Assembly: GCF_036884655.1 (NCBI RefSeq)
Contig: NC_088355.1
Location: 41,779,001-41,843,000 of the forward strand
DNA from: Musa acuminata AAA Group
Lineage: Eukaryota; Streptophyta; Magnoliopsida; Zingiberales; Musaceae
Length of the DNA stretch: 64,000 nucleotides
Direction of reading: 5' to 3'
The translations under genes and the position numbers were made by a program. Positions 36,782 to 49,285 of the stretch are shown piece by piece. Position 1 is the first letter of the stretch. Each line of letters opens with the position of its first letter. The notes under the pieces were generated by a model. That model was not told the DNA's origin and searched no databases. It worked only from the letters and a program-made list of their open reading frames with translations.

Positions 36782-39700
36782 CAATTAACATATATAAAAA
36801 TGGACAAACAACTGAAAGCAAACCCAACCTAAAATGCTGACCCAATTAACACCCACCCTGATCCTATAAACCTGCACAGCTATCAGACCATATAACTAAA
36901 CCGTGTACCATAGTAGACCATGACCCAAATAACTATTGTTTGACACTAAAAACTTGATTTACCAGTTCCTCTTTCTTTCTGCTCATAATACAACCAACAT
37001 GCAGTGTTTACCAAATTCCTATGGCATTACCTAGTGAGTCAACAAGGTATCAGATCTAGAGCAAATTTTGCAAGGTAGAGGTCTCAGGTTCAAGTCCCAT
37101 GGCATAAACATCATCTTTATTAAATCCTTTTCTTTGTCGACTTGATTTCATCCCACTTCTCCCATTTGTCTCCATGTGCCCCAATGAATTGATGCTTCTT
37201 TTTTTGTGTATGTTTAGATGGAGAAGCATTACAGTGGACAACGACAAGTTGAACAAGCAACTGAAAAACTATAAATGAACAATGAAAAACTTTCCGTCTC
37301 TTAAAGTGTAATATTCAGGTTTCAGATAACAGTGACTTACTAAGTGAACTTTATCAGATTTTGATCCAAGAGATTTGCGACGCCCGTCAGATTTAGAGCT
37401 ATCATCTTTTTTAGGGACCACTGCAGAGAAGAGGCTTTCAAGTTCTGACACATCAAATTCTGAAGCACTGCATATATATGATTAAATAGAATGAGGAAGA
37501 ATATCCAAAATAAAAGCAACTATAGAAAAGATGAATGTTACAAGAAAAATATAAAACTTGTGCACTTAAATACCTTAAAGCATCACCAGATCTCTGTAGT
37601 TCAGCCCATAAGCTTCCTTGAACAGCTCTTGTTACTTTCACCCAATGCAGCGGCTTCAACAATGACCTACGCGGTGCCAAATTTGATGAATTTAAGGCTG
37701 CAGAACGTGTAAGTCCACGTCCTCTTGCCCCATTTGGCGATAATCCTCTAGCGTCAGCTTGAGAACTGGATGGAGGAGGTGGTGGAGCACCAGGTGCTCT
37801 AGGTGGGGCTGGTGGAGGAGGTGTACGTGCTCCAGGAGGAGGCGGTGGAGGAGGTGTACGTCCTCCAGGAGGAGGCGGTGGCGGAGGGGCACTACCACGT
37901 GGACCTGGAGGAGGGGGTGGAGGAGGAGCACTACCACGTGGACCTGGAGGAGGGGGTGGAAGTGGGACATTACCTCGTGACCCAGGAGGAGGCGGTGGAG
38001 GAGGGGCACCACCACGTAGAACTGGAGGAGGCGGTGGTGGTGGGGCATTGACTCGTGAGCCAGGAGGAGGTGGAGGACCTGGCGGAGGTGGTGGAGGAGG
38101 AGCACCACTACGTGGGCCAAGATGCAGTGGTGGAGGTGGTGGAGGAGGAGCACCACTACATGGACCAGGTACAGGAGGAGGAGGAGGAGGTGGTGGTGGA
38201 GGTGTTGTACCACCATATAGGCCAGGAGGAGGAGGTGGTGGAGGGGGTGGAGATGGAGTTCCACGAACTGAAGGAGGTGGTGAGGTGGTGGCACCATTGG
38301 GAAACTTTGATGAACTTGAGTAAGGCATAGGAGGTGGTGGTGGAGGAGGAGGTACTGATGGAGGACTTTTAACAGAAGCCCTTGGCAATGGAGGAGGTGG
38401 AGGAGGAGGAGGAACCAATGGTTTTCCTCCGCGATTTGGTGGCAGTGATGGCGGTGGTGGTGGAGGAGGGGCACATGATGTATTTCTCATAGGAGGTGGT
38501 GGTGGAGGTGGAGGTGAGCTTCTAACTGAAGTTCCTAAAAACATGATAGAAGGTGGTGACAGAGGAGGGGGAGGAGGTGGTGGTGGTGGTGACAATGGTG
38601 AAGAATCAGTGGATGTTCTTGCTGTCATAGGTTGAGAAGGAGGAATTTTAGACACTAAACCTTCGAGCCGTGGAGGAAGAGGAGGCGGTGGAGGGGGACC
38701 TCTACTAGATGCTCCTGAGGGCAAAGATGGTGGTGGCATGGATGGAGGTGAGGAAGGTGATGCATACAAGTCAATTTTATTGCGTGGAGGAGGTGGTGGC
38801 GGAGGTGGAGGAGGTGGTGGAGGAGCCTTTACAGTGGCTTTGGTTTGTGAAGCTGAAGTTTGGGAAGGCTGCAGAAATGAACTATATAAGACTCCAGATG
38901 AGGAAGGTGGTGGTGGTGGTGGTGGTGGGGCTGGCGGGGTTGGTGGTAATAAATGATGTGTGGAGTAAGCAGATGTGGCTTTAGCTCCTCCGATCTTCAA
39001 CGGTGGTGGTGGTGGTGCAGGAGGAGGGTTAAAATGGCCATTAGCAAAATATGAACTTGTTGGAGTACTAATAGAAAGGGGTGGAGGTGGGGGTGGGGGT
39101 GGGGGTGGGGGTGGGGTGGGGGTATTATGAGCTTGCAACTTAGGAGGGGTTGAATGCTCGCCACAAGCAGGTGGAGGTACCACCAAAGCAGATAGAGGTG
39201 CTTCCTCAATTGGAGATAACACATGACATATAGAAGATTGAACTGACAACTGCAGGGAAGATGCAGCTTTATCTGCACAAGCTGGAGTTTCAGACACCAC
39301 TGCAACTTTACCACTTATATAACCTTGATAAGCTGCAGAAATGGCTAGAGCAGCTGGTGCACTGTTATACCTGGATGGAGGGTGAGAAGGCAAATGCACT
39401 GAAGTAGCATCAGAGTCTTTTCCTGGTGAGATCCACCTAGCAACTGTCTTTGCCTGTCTCGAGCTTTGTTGATCTGCTGCAGATTCCTGCTGTTTAACCA
39501 TTGTCTTAGATACTAGGGAATCAGGTCGTTTTGTGCCTGATGATGGTTTCTCTGGCATGGTATACGAAGATATTTCTAGAGTCTGCTTCTCTTCACCATT
39601 TCCAAATTTCTGATTGAGAATTTTGGGCTGTGTCTTGCTTTGAGCAACAACTTTGTCTGGCTCCCTTTTGCACTCCAGTTTAACTTCTTGTGATATACCC

Positions 39701-42632
39701 TGGTTTCCTTGATTGTGACCCTTGTCAAGCAGAGTTTTCCTGGTAGTAATATTCTCTTGATTGAACCTTGACTTTATTTTTTCAGGTCTGTTGTCAGCAT
39801 CATGTGTCGAAGTCAAAATTTGTGTCTTGCAAGTCTTGGTACATGAGGTCATTGTCTTCTCAGAGGCCAGGCCAGATGCATCTTGCTCAATATTGTATGT
39901 TTCAGCTATATTCTTCTCTTCAACATCAAGTGCAATAATGTCCTTCACTTCATGTTGAGAGTTGCTGACCTCTACTATATTCTTCTCCTCACAAGTAACT
40001 GTGTAATCCATATACTCTTTGCTGATAATCTTGCCAGTACTACTGCAAGCAATGGGAGGAAATTTGGTCATTGTTTCTTCTGTCACACCTGGAATTCTCA
40101 ATGCACTTTCACTATAATGTTCGACTTTATCTTGATAGGTGCTACTGTGGGTCTCTCTTTCAGGAAGATGTTTGGCCAGACTGGGAATTTCACCAATATA
40201 ATTAGATCTTGTTTCAGAAATGTTCTCTGAGCCATGTTTATAGTCACCATTTTCCCATTTTCTTTCAGTTGTATCTGGAGCTTCTGTATCAACAAAATTA
40301 TGTGTCATATTCACCAAACCTGTAACAGTCTCAGTCTCCTGCTTAAGATTGTTAATCTTCATTAGATCGTTTTCTTCACCCAGTGAAGTAGCAGTTCCTT
40401 TTTTGTCCTGTTGCAATGTGCTGCATTCTATCATTTTCTTCTCTTCGATCTGAACCATACATTCTGAAGTGACTGATTTCACCATTACAAATTCATCATC
40501 ATGCTCACATTTGTCAGATTCAGAACTAGTCTTAGCTGGACCATGCATGCTACAGGTTTCTATCATGATATATTTGCCATCTGTTTCTGTCAACTTTTGG
40601 GAAACCCTTGTCTCTGAATCCTCTTCAGCTTTGCTTGTCTCAAACCTACTCCTTGCTTCACCAGTCAAATTACAGATTTCCACTATTGAACTCCCATCAT
40701 CAACGGATGTTGCATTTCTAAATGTAGTAGCTTCAGTATCTCGATTCACATTTTGCCAGTCAGCATTGGTAAATATCTCTTCAGCCTCAAAAAACTCCTC
40801 TGTCTCTGTGAAAGCACCTTCTGTTTCATCACCATCTTCAATCAGCGATTCCGTGCTTGAATCAGATTCAAAAGCATCAAATTCTGAAAATATTACCTGG
40901 TTCATGCATAACGTGTGTTTAAATTCAAAATCCTGCGAGGTAGAAATGGACAAACTAGGGAAAAATAGGCACCTACCTCAGCTTTGAAATCTCTAGAAAA
41001 ATGAACCTTCGTATTCCACACAACGTCAATTTCCTCACGAGACAGCATCAGAATATTAGATTGGATAAAGGCTGTATTGAACATAACCCTGAACATTATC
41101 TCCTCATGTTCCAGATCTTTATCCAGATGGATGCATTCAACAACTACATCTCCTTGCACACGACAACGAGTATTTAATTTTACTGGTGCAGCCTCCGCCT
41201 GCAGTGAGAGTCCAACACCCAGTAAATTCGAAGAGCAATGTCGTTGAGATGGAAGAAATGAGTATTACCTGTTTGTAGTGCCGAACATGCTTCTTGGTCT
41301 TAGGTGTTGCAAAAAGAATCTTCGCGTTCCTACTATTGGGAACCAATGGGTCTTGACCATAAATGCGAATCATCGGCCTGCAACCTCCTTCTCCATCAAA
41401 ATTAGGTATGACCCTAAGAATCAAGCGATTCAAAATTAGGGGCATATCTTTTGGAGGCCATTCTGGTGCATTTCCTCCTCTAGATATGTACTGAAGATAT
41501 CTTTGGTGAGATGGTTGTGGGTTTAAGGGCGACAAAACATGGAGTAGCTCCTTAGGGGCTTGTTTATACACCATTTCAAGAGTCTTTTGCTCACCAGTGT
41601 ACTGTTTTCTATAAAGAAGTAAGCCAGCAAGCATGAAGGCTAGCATGGGCCAGCCTCCTCTCTCACAGTGCATCAACAACACATTTTGTTGCCCTTCCAA
41701 TGACAGCCAGCTCTCACTCGACTTCAAGAAGTGGTGGATCATCTCCAAAGGAAGCAAAGGACATCCTTCATACTGTAGGGGATAGTCCATGACCGTCATA
41801 CCATACTCAGTTAAAATATCTGAAATTTGGCTCCTTTGATCCCCCTCTCTAAAATTAAATACCATGAAGGAAGCATCTGGAAAATAATCCTGCAGTTGAG
41901 AGACTATGCCATTCATGTAGACCTTGTAGGCATCTTCACCAAGAGTTTCCGTTGAGAAGCAGCAGTCGAACACTACAACACAGCCATTCAAAAATCTCAG
42001 CACGTATTCATAAAGATAAAAAAAAATACACTTCGAAACTTTGATCTTTTCGAAAGAGTAATCAAGAAACTGAAGAGAAGGGTGTATAACAAGATAAAAA
42101 GGATTGAGAAGGCCACGCTAATTGCAAAACCAACATAAGACTATAACGCCCAAAAGGAAATCCAGTACTAACTAAAAAAACTTTGGAGTTTGATATTTCA
42201 ATGACTTTGCAGCATTTTGTTTTCTAAGATCAAATTAGTAAGTTTTATCAATTTAAAAATCCTCTAGAGTACGATGGCTAAAAGCGCAGTACATTTTAAT
42301 TCTCCGGAATGATTCAACTGTCTTCAAGAGCTTCTGCCTTTGCCGAGGGGAAAGAAGTAGCTGAAGAGTATTACGCCCAAAACGTCCGACAATCAGCCAT
42401 ATCAAACAAATTCAAGAACCGAATGCTAATCGAAATCTCAAATTGTGAAGCAAACCCGCCAGATTCCTCAAATTACCCCTCAAAAACCAATCAACCCGCA
42501 AAACCCACTAATTTCCTAAAGATGAATTATACTTTTAGGTCAAGGGAAAGAGGATATACCATAGACTCTTTCCGAAATCTCCAACAGCCGATCCGGCGGC
42601 TTCCGGTAGAAGAGCCTCCTGAACAACGCCAT
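28509..42632 (-). CDS. FH5: Class II formin with PTEN-like domain (OsFH5/RMD type)
   Basis: Class II formins nucleate and bundle actin and link it to microtubules; the PTEN-like part targets membranes. Seventeen exons join in phase: 42560-42632, 41269-41972, 40977-41198, 37574-40896, 37341-37467, 35279-35350, 34448-34546, 34298-34339, 33782-33862, 33656-33706, 33493-33574, 33246-33340, 32625-32696, 32429-32545, 30065-30133, 29910-29976 and 28509-28663, about 1816 residues. N-terminus MALFRRLFYRKPPDRLLEIS; PTEN-like phosphatase fold and C2 (~25-330; NFREGDQ, MHCERGGWP, GCRPMIRIYGQDPL, FRVMFNTAFIQSNIL); a long Ser/Thr/Glu-rich spacer; FH1 with many runs of 5-13 prolines (~925-1390); FH2 (~1405-1790; RRSLLKPLHWVKV, DFGEDPARCPFEQ-like GEDPARCPFEQ). 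Exon 4 alone is 3323 nt. The phosphatase loop lacks the catalytic Arg. The last exon has an alternative donor at the AAGTAG after CAACACC that could splice to an exon starting near 28433, giving a different ~25-residue tail. Confidence 0.93.
29165..29335 (-). mobile_element. Short LINE 3' fragment in a formin intron
   Basis: The plus strand reads ACAACAAACCTG...AAGTTCCAACTCTTTGGGGTCAACTACAAGG, the reverse complement of the conserved end of plant LINEs (ACCCCAAATAGTTGGGACTT... then TTG repeats). Homology to the adjoining LINE 3' coding part seems to continue to about 29335 in decayed form. It lies in the intron 28664-29909. Confidence 0.5.
35658..35682. repeat. CT microsatellite in formin intron 5
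   Basis: About 10 CT units inside the 1.99-kb intron between exons 5 and 6. Confidence 0.75.
36746..36779. repeat. TA microsatellite in formin intron 5
   Basis: About 17 uninterrupted AT/TA units in the intron 35351-37340. Confidence 0.85.
37040..37175 (+). mobile_element. Possible tRNA-derived SINE fragment
   Basis: Contains AAGGTATCAGATCTAGAGCA followed by GGTCTCAGGTTCAAGTCCCATGG. GGTTCAAGTCC (37087-37097) matches the polymerase III B-box consensus. The arrangement, B box then a T-rich tail, resembles monocot SINEs. No clear A box or target duplication is visible, so this is tentative. It lies in formin intron 5. Confidence 0.35.
39078..39120. repeat. Coding G-rich hexanucleotide repeat in FH1
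   Basis: The plus strand carries about six GGGGGT units inside formin exon 4. Read on the gene's strand it encodes a run of more than ten prolines. The pure repeat contrasts with the GGA/GGT-mixed proline codons around it. Confidence 0.85.
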
Positions 42633-43639
42633 CCGCCGGCGCTGCCACCGGCAGCCAACGCTGCTCCCCCCGTCGGATCCAAACCCGAGACCTCGACCAC
42701 CAACCGATCAATTCAATCGCCCGCTCCACCTCACCGCGACCGGAAATCCGATCGCGGCCGCGAGCTACCCCTCCGATCGAGCAGCTCTTCCAGGGGCGAG
42801 ATCGTTGTCGAGATCGGTCGATCGCGAGGGTTTCGCCCTCACCACTACAGGGAAAAGCGAGAACAAAGAATAATCAGAGACCGACTCCTTTGGGTTTTCT
42901 TCCGCCCCCTTTTCTTTTTCGTTTTTTACTGTTTTGAAGACGGACGAAGCTGCAGTTGTAGTCTGGGAGGGGAACGGGGTTTTGTGCCGTAGCTCGGCGT
43001 CACGGGACGAGTGGTAGATGAATGGTCAGGATCCGCGTCGACGGCGCATCGGACGGTGGATATCGCGGTTGAGTTGGGAACTTCCCGACGTAGGAGACTG
43101 CGACGGACACGTGCCGGTGAGTTAGCGAAAAATAAAAAGGCCCTTCGGACAAGTCGACCATTAGATTATGCGGAGTGATGTACTGCGGGCGTAAAAGTCG
43201 GCCAAACGAATCATGCGCTGTCTTAACGGGTCTTTATTTAGACGGTAGCGGATCGGATTATTTAATCACGATTGATCTTCGCACATCGATGAATCCTTAT
43301 TATGTACACGTTTATTCTGATTGGATCATGCCGTGCGCATCTTCCATTAGAGGAAACCGCCCCCGGCAAATCATGATCCGGTCATCAAGATTTATCCATC
43401 CCAACAAGGAACTGTGTGTGTCGCTCAGACTGGTTGAATCACCCGTGAAGGATTCCGCAGGTGGTGTACGCCCCGGTGGAGGGCCACGTGAACGTGGTCA
43501 CACATCACGCTCGACAACTTTGCCATCGGTGATACGGTAATGCTATACTCGACGGAGGATACTTACGTGGGAACCGTCCTTGTCATTCATCGGATGACTT
43601 GGACCGTCTCCAAAACATGATGGCTCACGCATCACGTCA

Positions 43640-43653
43640 GACGTGGCCACGTC
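43640..43653. promoter_or_regulatory. Palindromic double G-box/ABRE-like site upstream of the formin
   Basis: GACGTGGCCACGTC is a perfect 14-bp palindrome made of two ACGTGG cores. A further CCACGTGAACGTGG lies near 43482. Both are about 0.85-1.0 kb 5' of the formin start codon. ACGTG cores bind bZIP/bHLH factors; function here is inference. Confidence 0.45.
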
Positions 43654-44780
43654 ATCATCCCCTTTACAAAACCCGGGGTGACTCACCCCTGCTTGGAAGG
43701 GAACTATAACGATCATTTATTTGTGGGTGCTGAAGGGGACAAGTCTTCTTTGTCGAAGGCAACAACGCCACACATCATGAGATATCAGAGTGCGCGCCAA
43801 ACCATCATAGATGTCGAGAACTGAATCATTTCGGTCGCCAAATGTTGTATTGTGGGACGATCATAAATGGTTTCACCACAAGTATTTTGATGTAGCAATG
43901 CTTTAGGAATCGTGCTCCGTGAATCTCAATCCCCAACCGTTCACATCAGAAGTCTGTTGTGAGTCGTATCCAACATGTGCTCACATCATGCCGCGATCTC
44001 TTTTAGGTGGGAAGACATGATCGCCTTGTTCCTGAGTCGATGACAAGTGGCCATATGCACGTGATAAAGTTGCAGGAACCGCTAAAGATCGATATTGCCG
44101 TTCTTCTGCTTTCTTCATGGAGATGGGAGCTCATCGCGTCTGATGTTGCTTTGAGATTCGCGAATCATGAACTTGATCTATGTCTGCGAATTTTAAAGCT
44201 TATCCGTCGGAGGCCAAACAAAATCATTTACGGGGTGCGTGTTAGGGGGATATGGGCCTTAACTGGGATGGGCTGCTTTGGGGGTTCACCAAAGCCGACA
44301 CTAGTCAGATTAGAGCCTTTTATTGCCCAAAGATTTGTTGACTTGTAGTCAATAAATTTCTAATTAGGGAAAAAAAATATATCATAGAAATGTGAGAAGA
44401 TTCAATTGAAGTATTGATCTCATTATCCTGCAAGTCACATGGTTTTGTGAAAAGGAAGAGGCCAATGGCGCCAAGTACGGAAGCAGCATTACGTTTGGGA
44501 AAGCAGACAATGGTTCTTGTCGAGGTAGCAACAGGGGATATTCCCTACAATTTTGAATCGCCAGGCTCGATTTCATTTCACTTGTTTCAGAATGCAGCCT
44601 TGATTTCAATGCCATGATGACGATAAACTAATGCACGATGGCTAGGGAAGTTTGAATAGGAACAGGTGGTGGCAAGTGCAAGAAAACAACAGTATGTTAC
44701 AAGCAACAACTGGATGCATTCAATGTTGCCAATGAATTGCCACCACAGCCATTGACTCATTCCAAGTGTACTTGAAAGCA

Positions 44781-44803
44781 GGCGAGAGAGAGAGAGAGAG
44801 AGA
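44781..44803. repeat. GA microsatellite
   Basis: About 11 GA units in intergenic DNA. Confidence 0.75.
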
Positions 44804-46992
44804 GCTTAGTTATATGGCTGATGCCAGGGAATTGAAGGTGTCCTCCATGTGTATCCTTGTGCTCCCAAAGAAGCCAGCACGATGGGCATTGGAGTTGGTA
44901 AGCACTTTGATTGGCTGGTTGGATTTGCTGACCATAGTTCTCACTCTGCAAACCATTGGCTGAAAGCAATCATAGGGATATACGTCAAGTTTTCATCTTC
45001 ACAGTTCCTTCTGTTCAGCTTTTTTTTTTTGCATGATTTTTGACATTCATGCGTGCTATGATCACGATTTTTCATGAATAATGCAAGTGATGAGACCATC
45101 CTAATCGAGAGATTTAAAGTTATATGAAGTTAATATGGTGAACTGAGTTCTTTGTACTTGCTAAAAATTAAATAGTCATTATTAGGTATGCAGGGAGAAG
45201 TCTGCTCATCTATCCTCATACCGACGACTGTAGCAGAAGTCTTTTTGTACTAAGCAATAGTGCTTATTGGTTTTGTCCATCAACCTAACACCACTATTCC
45301 TGACAGTTCCAAATCAAAGACATGGATGAGACATGAACTGATGAGCAAGTTAGGTAGAAGGAATTCCACAGGTGACTCACTGTAAATGGCATATATCATT
45401 TGACTACTGGTTAGCTGCAAGACACTCACTCATTTGTGCATCTAAGCTGCTATCAGATGTCAAGATTAGTAGTCAGCACAGCTCACTCATAGCTTAGATT
45501 TGCATTGCCAATGGTTTAGTGGCATTGAGCTATCTGCCCAGCTCATCATCAAACCAATGATAGCCCATAATCAAATTAGGCAATGCAGGTGAGGACTTAG
45601 CTACTTCTCACAAAATTGTGGTTTTAGGTGGCTTTGATTCCCACTGCCACTACCACCACAAGGCAAGTGGCCCTATGTCATTGAATTCAGCCAGTCCCAA
45701 TTATTGAACCACCTTTAGAATGCTGTCCTCAGCTCTTTTCTTCACTATTAGCCACTGCTTTATGGGCGGTTTTAGGAGAATCATGCATCAGTGTCTTTGC
45801 ATGATCAGCTTTACCTTTTCATAAGCAGAATCAATGATATGTTTAAGGTGACCTGCTCGGATAGTGATCCTGTAACAATGGTTTTTGGCTCTGATAGACT
45901 TCCTACCATATAATTTGACGTCCTTCAGATATACCAACAGATATCCTATCTGCATCACCTCCTTTTACTTTTCTCTTCTGAGCCAATTATGTTCAATCTT
46001 GATACTTGCAAGTCTCATCTCCAACACATGATCATGAAGCCATGTTCTGGCATTGAGAGTGGAAGAGGCCATGAGCCCATGTTTCACTATTCTGACGTAA
46101 AAAGGAGCTCCTTTACATGGAGTCGCAGCTGGTGGTGCCTGTGGTCATTTCATGTCCTAGTTCATCATGGAAACCAGGAACGCGAGGACCAAGTCGCTGT
46201 CTTACTACAAAGTCATTGCAAAGCCACCAGGAACTATTCATTCCCAGACATCAATGACAGGGACGAGCCAACAGACGAGGAGGGCAAGGGAAAGCGAAGT
46301 GCGGGGAGAGCTAAAGATAACAAAAAGGCAACCCCCAAGCGTGCAGCCATCTCCATCCAACGAAGAAAACGAAGTGGTAACAGACAAGAGAGGAGCCGAC
46401 AGAGGACCACCCAACACAATAACACAGCCATGAAAGGAAGCTGAGCCTTTGAAGTGAGCCGGAGAAAATAAAATTCTAGTGCACCAGACTCCGATCAATG
46501 AGACATTGTTTCCGAAACTACAGGCATCACAACAAGTAAATGCACACGGTTCACGCGACATGTGAAGGAGAAAAAGATTTAATGTCATGTAAAAATGCTT
46601 ATGAACTATTTGTTTTATGATTTTGAGTCTCGTGAAGAATGCATAGTTTACGAATCTTTCGACACCGATATGTAAAATAGCTTTTATATTGGCCTTTTGC
46701 ATTTGGTTGTACAGAAAGTATCATTAATTTCTTTGTTTTTTGGGCGAAATTATGGCTTTTATGACGTGAATGTATACATAAAATGCATGTATCAAAAACA
46801 TATACGATGATTCGATGTATGTAAACATCCATTCATTTGACGGAGGGAGGAAGACGATGCATCGAAGAAAGGACACGGACCACGTCACCTTGTTCTTTGT
46901 TGGTTTCTGGGTTTCTGCATCTCCCGTTGCACGTGTGGAGAGAGACTTGGGAGTTGGACGCCTGCAAGCTTTGCTCGAGCGATGCTGCGAGC

Positions 46993-47001
46993 TATAAATA
47001 G
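46993..47001 (+). promoter_or_regulatory. TATA box of the DUF1336 gene
   Basis: TATAAATAG, identical to the WPP-gene box. Start of transcription is expected near 47025. A non-coding first exon then runs to 47234, where CACAG|GTATCT looks like a good donor. Confidence 0.6.
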
Positions 47002-49285
47002 ATGAAGAAGAAGCGGAGCCATTCTCTTCTCCCGTCTCCTCTCCTCGTCGCCCGGAGTTGCAGAAAGGGAACATCTTTCTGGAACTTCTGCCACCTCTGT
47101 GAATCTTACAGTGTATCTAGATTGATGTAGTTTCGTGTTACGGGAGCATATCTGTATCGCACGTCTCTGGATCGTGCTTCGTCTCCGTCAAATGTGTTGT
47201 GGATGTTAGAAGGCTTCAAACCAGCGCCTCACAGGTATCTCCCTCTATCACTTCGCCTCTGCCTCTAGTATGTGCTACTTGAGTCGAGAGATCATATTCC
47301 CCTGTTTTTTGGGGCTAAAATATGTCTTGTCGGTAGCTGGGATGTGAGTTGTTTATGGTTCGAACCTCGTCGTTGGATTAAGAGCAGAAGCTAAAAATGA
47401 CAAATTTCGGGGAGAGCAACCATCAAAATCATCTTTTTTTTTTTTTTTGTGGGCGAAACATTGGCTACCCCGTGGCCTCCAGCTGTGTTTGTCTCTCGAG
47501 GGATTGTTCATATTTTTTTCGATCGACAATATACTATTCCCTTCATCTTTTTAAGTCTCATTGTGCGGTCTAATCAATTAAATGCTTTTATGTCCTTCGT
47601 GGGTTGTGGTCATTATTTGATGCTTACATTTGTCGTTCCTTAATCTCGTTGACATTATTTTCCGACCCTCGTTTTTTTTTTCCTTCTTCCTGCGAAGAAG
47701 CATTTCATTTTTCTGGGTTACGTTAATTTCTATTTTATCTGTCTTAAAACTATAATTCTCCTTCTCTTCATATGGAGTCTTGTTGCGTTTCTTGTGCTAA
47801 TCTTCTTTTTCTTTTCAAGTCAAAGTCTTTCCACTTTGCTCTAGTTGTTGTGTGTGATTCTGATGTACTTGTTTGTCTCGTGCTTGAGAGTTCTTTAATA
47901 ATTAGTTCCAGACCGCTTCTCTTTCGCCATGAGGCAATAACTGGTGGAACAACTGCTTTATTTGGCTTTCTCATATTGTAATTTAGTCCTTTTTTCTCTT
48001 TTGTTGAAACAGCCATAAGCTTTGCTTTATAAACCCACCAAGTGAGGTAAGAAGTTCTTGGAGTTAACACGCTTTATTTGTAAAAACTAAAACAGTGTTC
48101 GATCTTTCTTGAATAATCGGAATATGATTTTGTTGCCATGTGGTGACAAACCAAATCATCATTTTCTTTGCTAAAGTTTCTTTCTCTTTTTTAACTTCCC
48201 ATTCTTGAAATTTCAATGTTGGAACAGTTTGGTTGCATTTGGAGTTACGTGCAGTGAAACAATGCATTAAACCAGGTTAATCACGCAGTTATGTTATAAC
48301 TTTATGTGAAGAAAAAATCACATACAAATAGTAGTAACATAGTACTACCAGCTCAAGATCTAAAATCAGAAAAGAAGAAACCAAGACAATAATAAAAGAA
48401 AGACTATATTGAACTTCTCATGATACTTATAAGATCTTAATTCCAACTCTAGACTTGATTCCTTTAGATTTGGATCCTCTGAACCTAGGTACTGTAGACC
48501 TGAGTGTTTTACACTGCTAGATACCATCCCTTACACTAGGATAAAAATATCTCAATTGATCATATTGATTTATTTGATTCTATGAAAATTCTACCACCTC
48601 ATCTAAAAAGGTTGTCTAAAACTGTTATCGACTGTTTTACAAGACGAAGCCTCTTAAAAGCTCTCCATAACTTTAATTTTCACACTTTCATGTAAAAGGA
48701 CAAAGAAACACAACCTGGCAGCCCCTTGATGTTGCCTGATTGGGTTTTCTCCATTAATTGAAGTTTGTTATGCTAGTTAGCTTTCTAAAAATCTGGGTAA
48801 ATCTCCTTTCCTTTTACTACTGAAAGAGATCTTGAATCTTCTACTGTTTTTTTTTTTAAATTTGGTTTTTGTTTTTTCCTTTTTTTTTTTTGTCTCTTGA
48901 TTCGAAGTGACAAAGTAGCTTTGACACATTGAAGTGCCTGCTGTTGAAGATATTTATGGCTTAGGTTACAAAATTTGAAACTATATTTGAATGGACCAAC
49001 AGAATTCTATGGCATTTGTTGTACAACTAACCTTTTGCAAAGAAAATATTTAAGATTTTTAAAAATAATGATCAGTTATTAGTAACTTGTCTGCAGATGA
49101 TTCAACTCTCAATTTAAAATTGGCTGGTTTTCATCCTATCGCCCTTAAAGCATATTCATATGACTTTTAGTTTTGGTCTCTCTCTCTTGCAGTTTGTATA
49201 GTATATCTTGAGGTTCTCATATAAAATTTGAATATTTCTTAAGGCTTCTTCCTTGGTATCAGGCACCCTATATTTGAGTGATATC

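Larger units (their letters stand above)
42633..46980. other. Intergenic region upstream of the formin and of the DUF1336 gene
   Basis: 42633-43000 should be formin 5' UTR/promoter. 43480-43720 is dense in ACGTG/G-box motifs, with a 14-bp palindrome at 43640-43653. 44780-44802 is a GA microsatellite. ORFs at 44007-44348 and 46167-46433 have no family match and no supporting signals. 46700-46990 is the DUF1336 promoter. No RNA gene seen. Confidence 0.5.

Noticed and set aside
37692..38474. 260-residue His/Leu-rich frame and plus-strand Gly/Trp-rich frames over the formin FH1
   Set aside because: Out-of-frame readings of proline-codon repeats.
44007..44348. 113-residue plus-strand ORF
   Set aside because: No recognisable motif or promoter; codon use not gene-like.
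46167..46433. 88-residue basic ORF (METRNARTKSLSYYKV...)
   Set aside because: No family match, signal or splice context; overlaps another open frame. Could be real but is not supportable.
47355..47370. GGTTCGAACC resembling a tRNA T-loop
   Set aside because: No acceptor stem, D-arm or anticodon arm around it on either strand.
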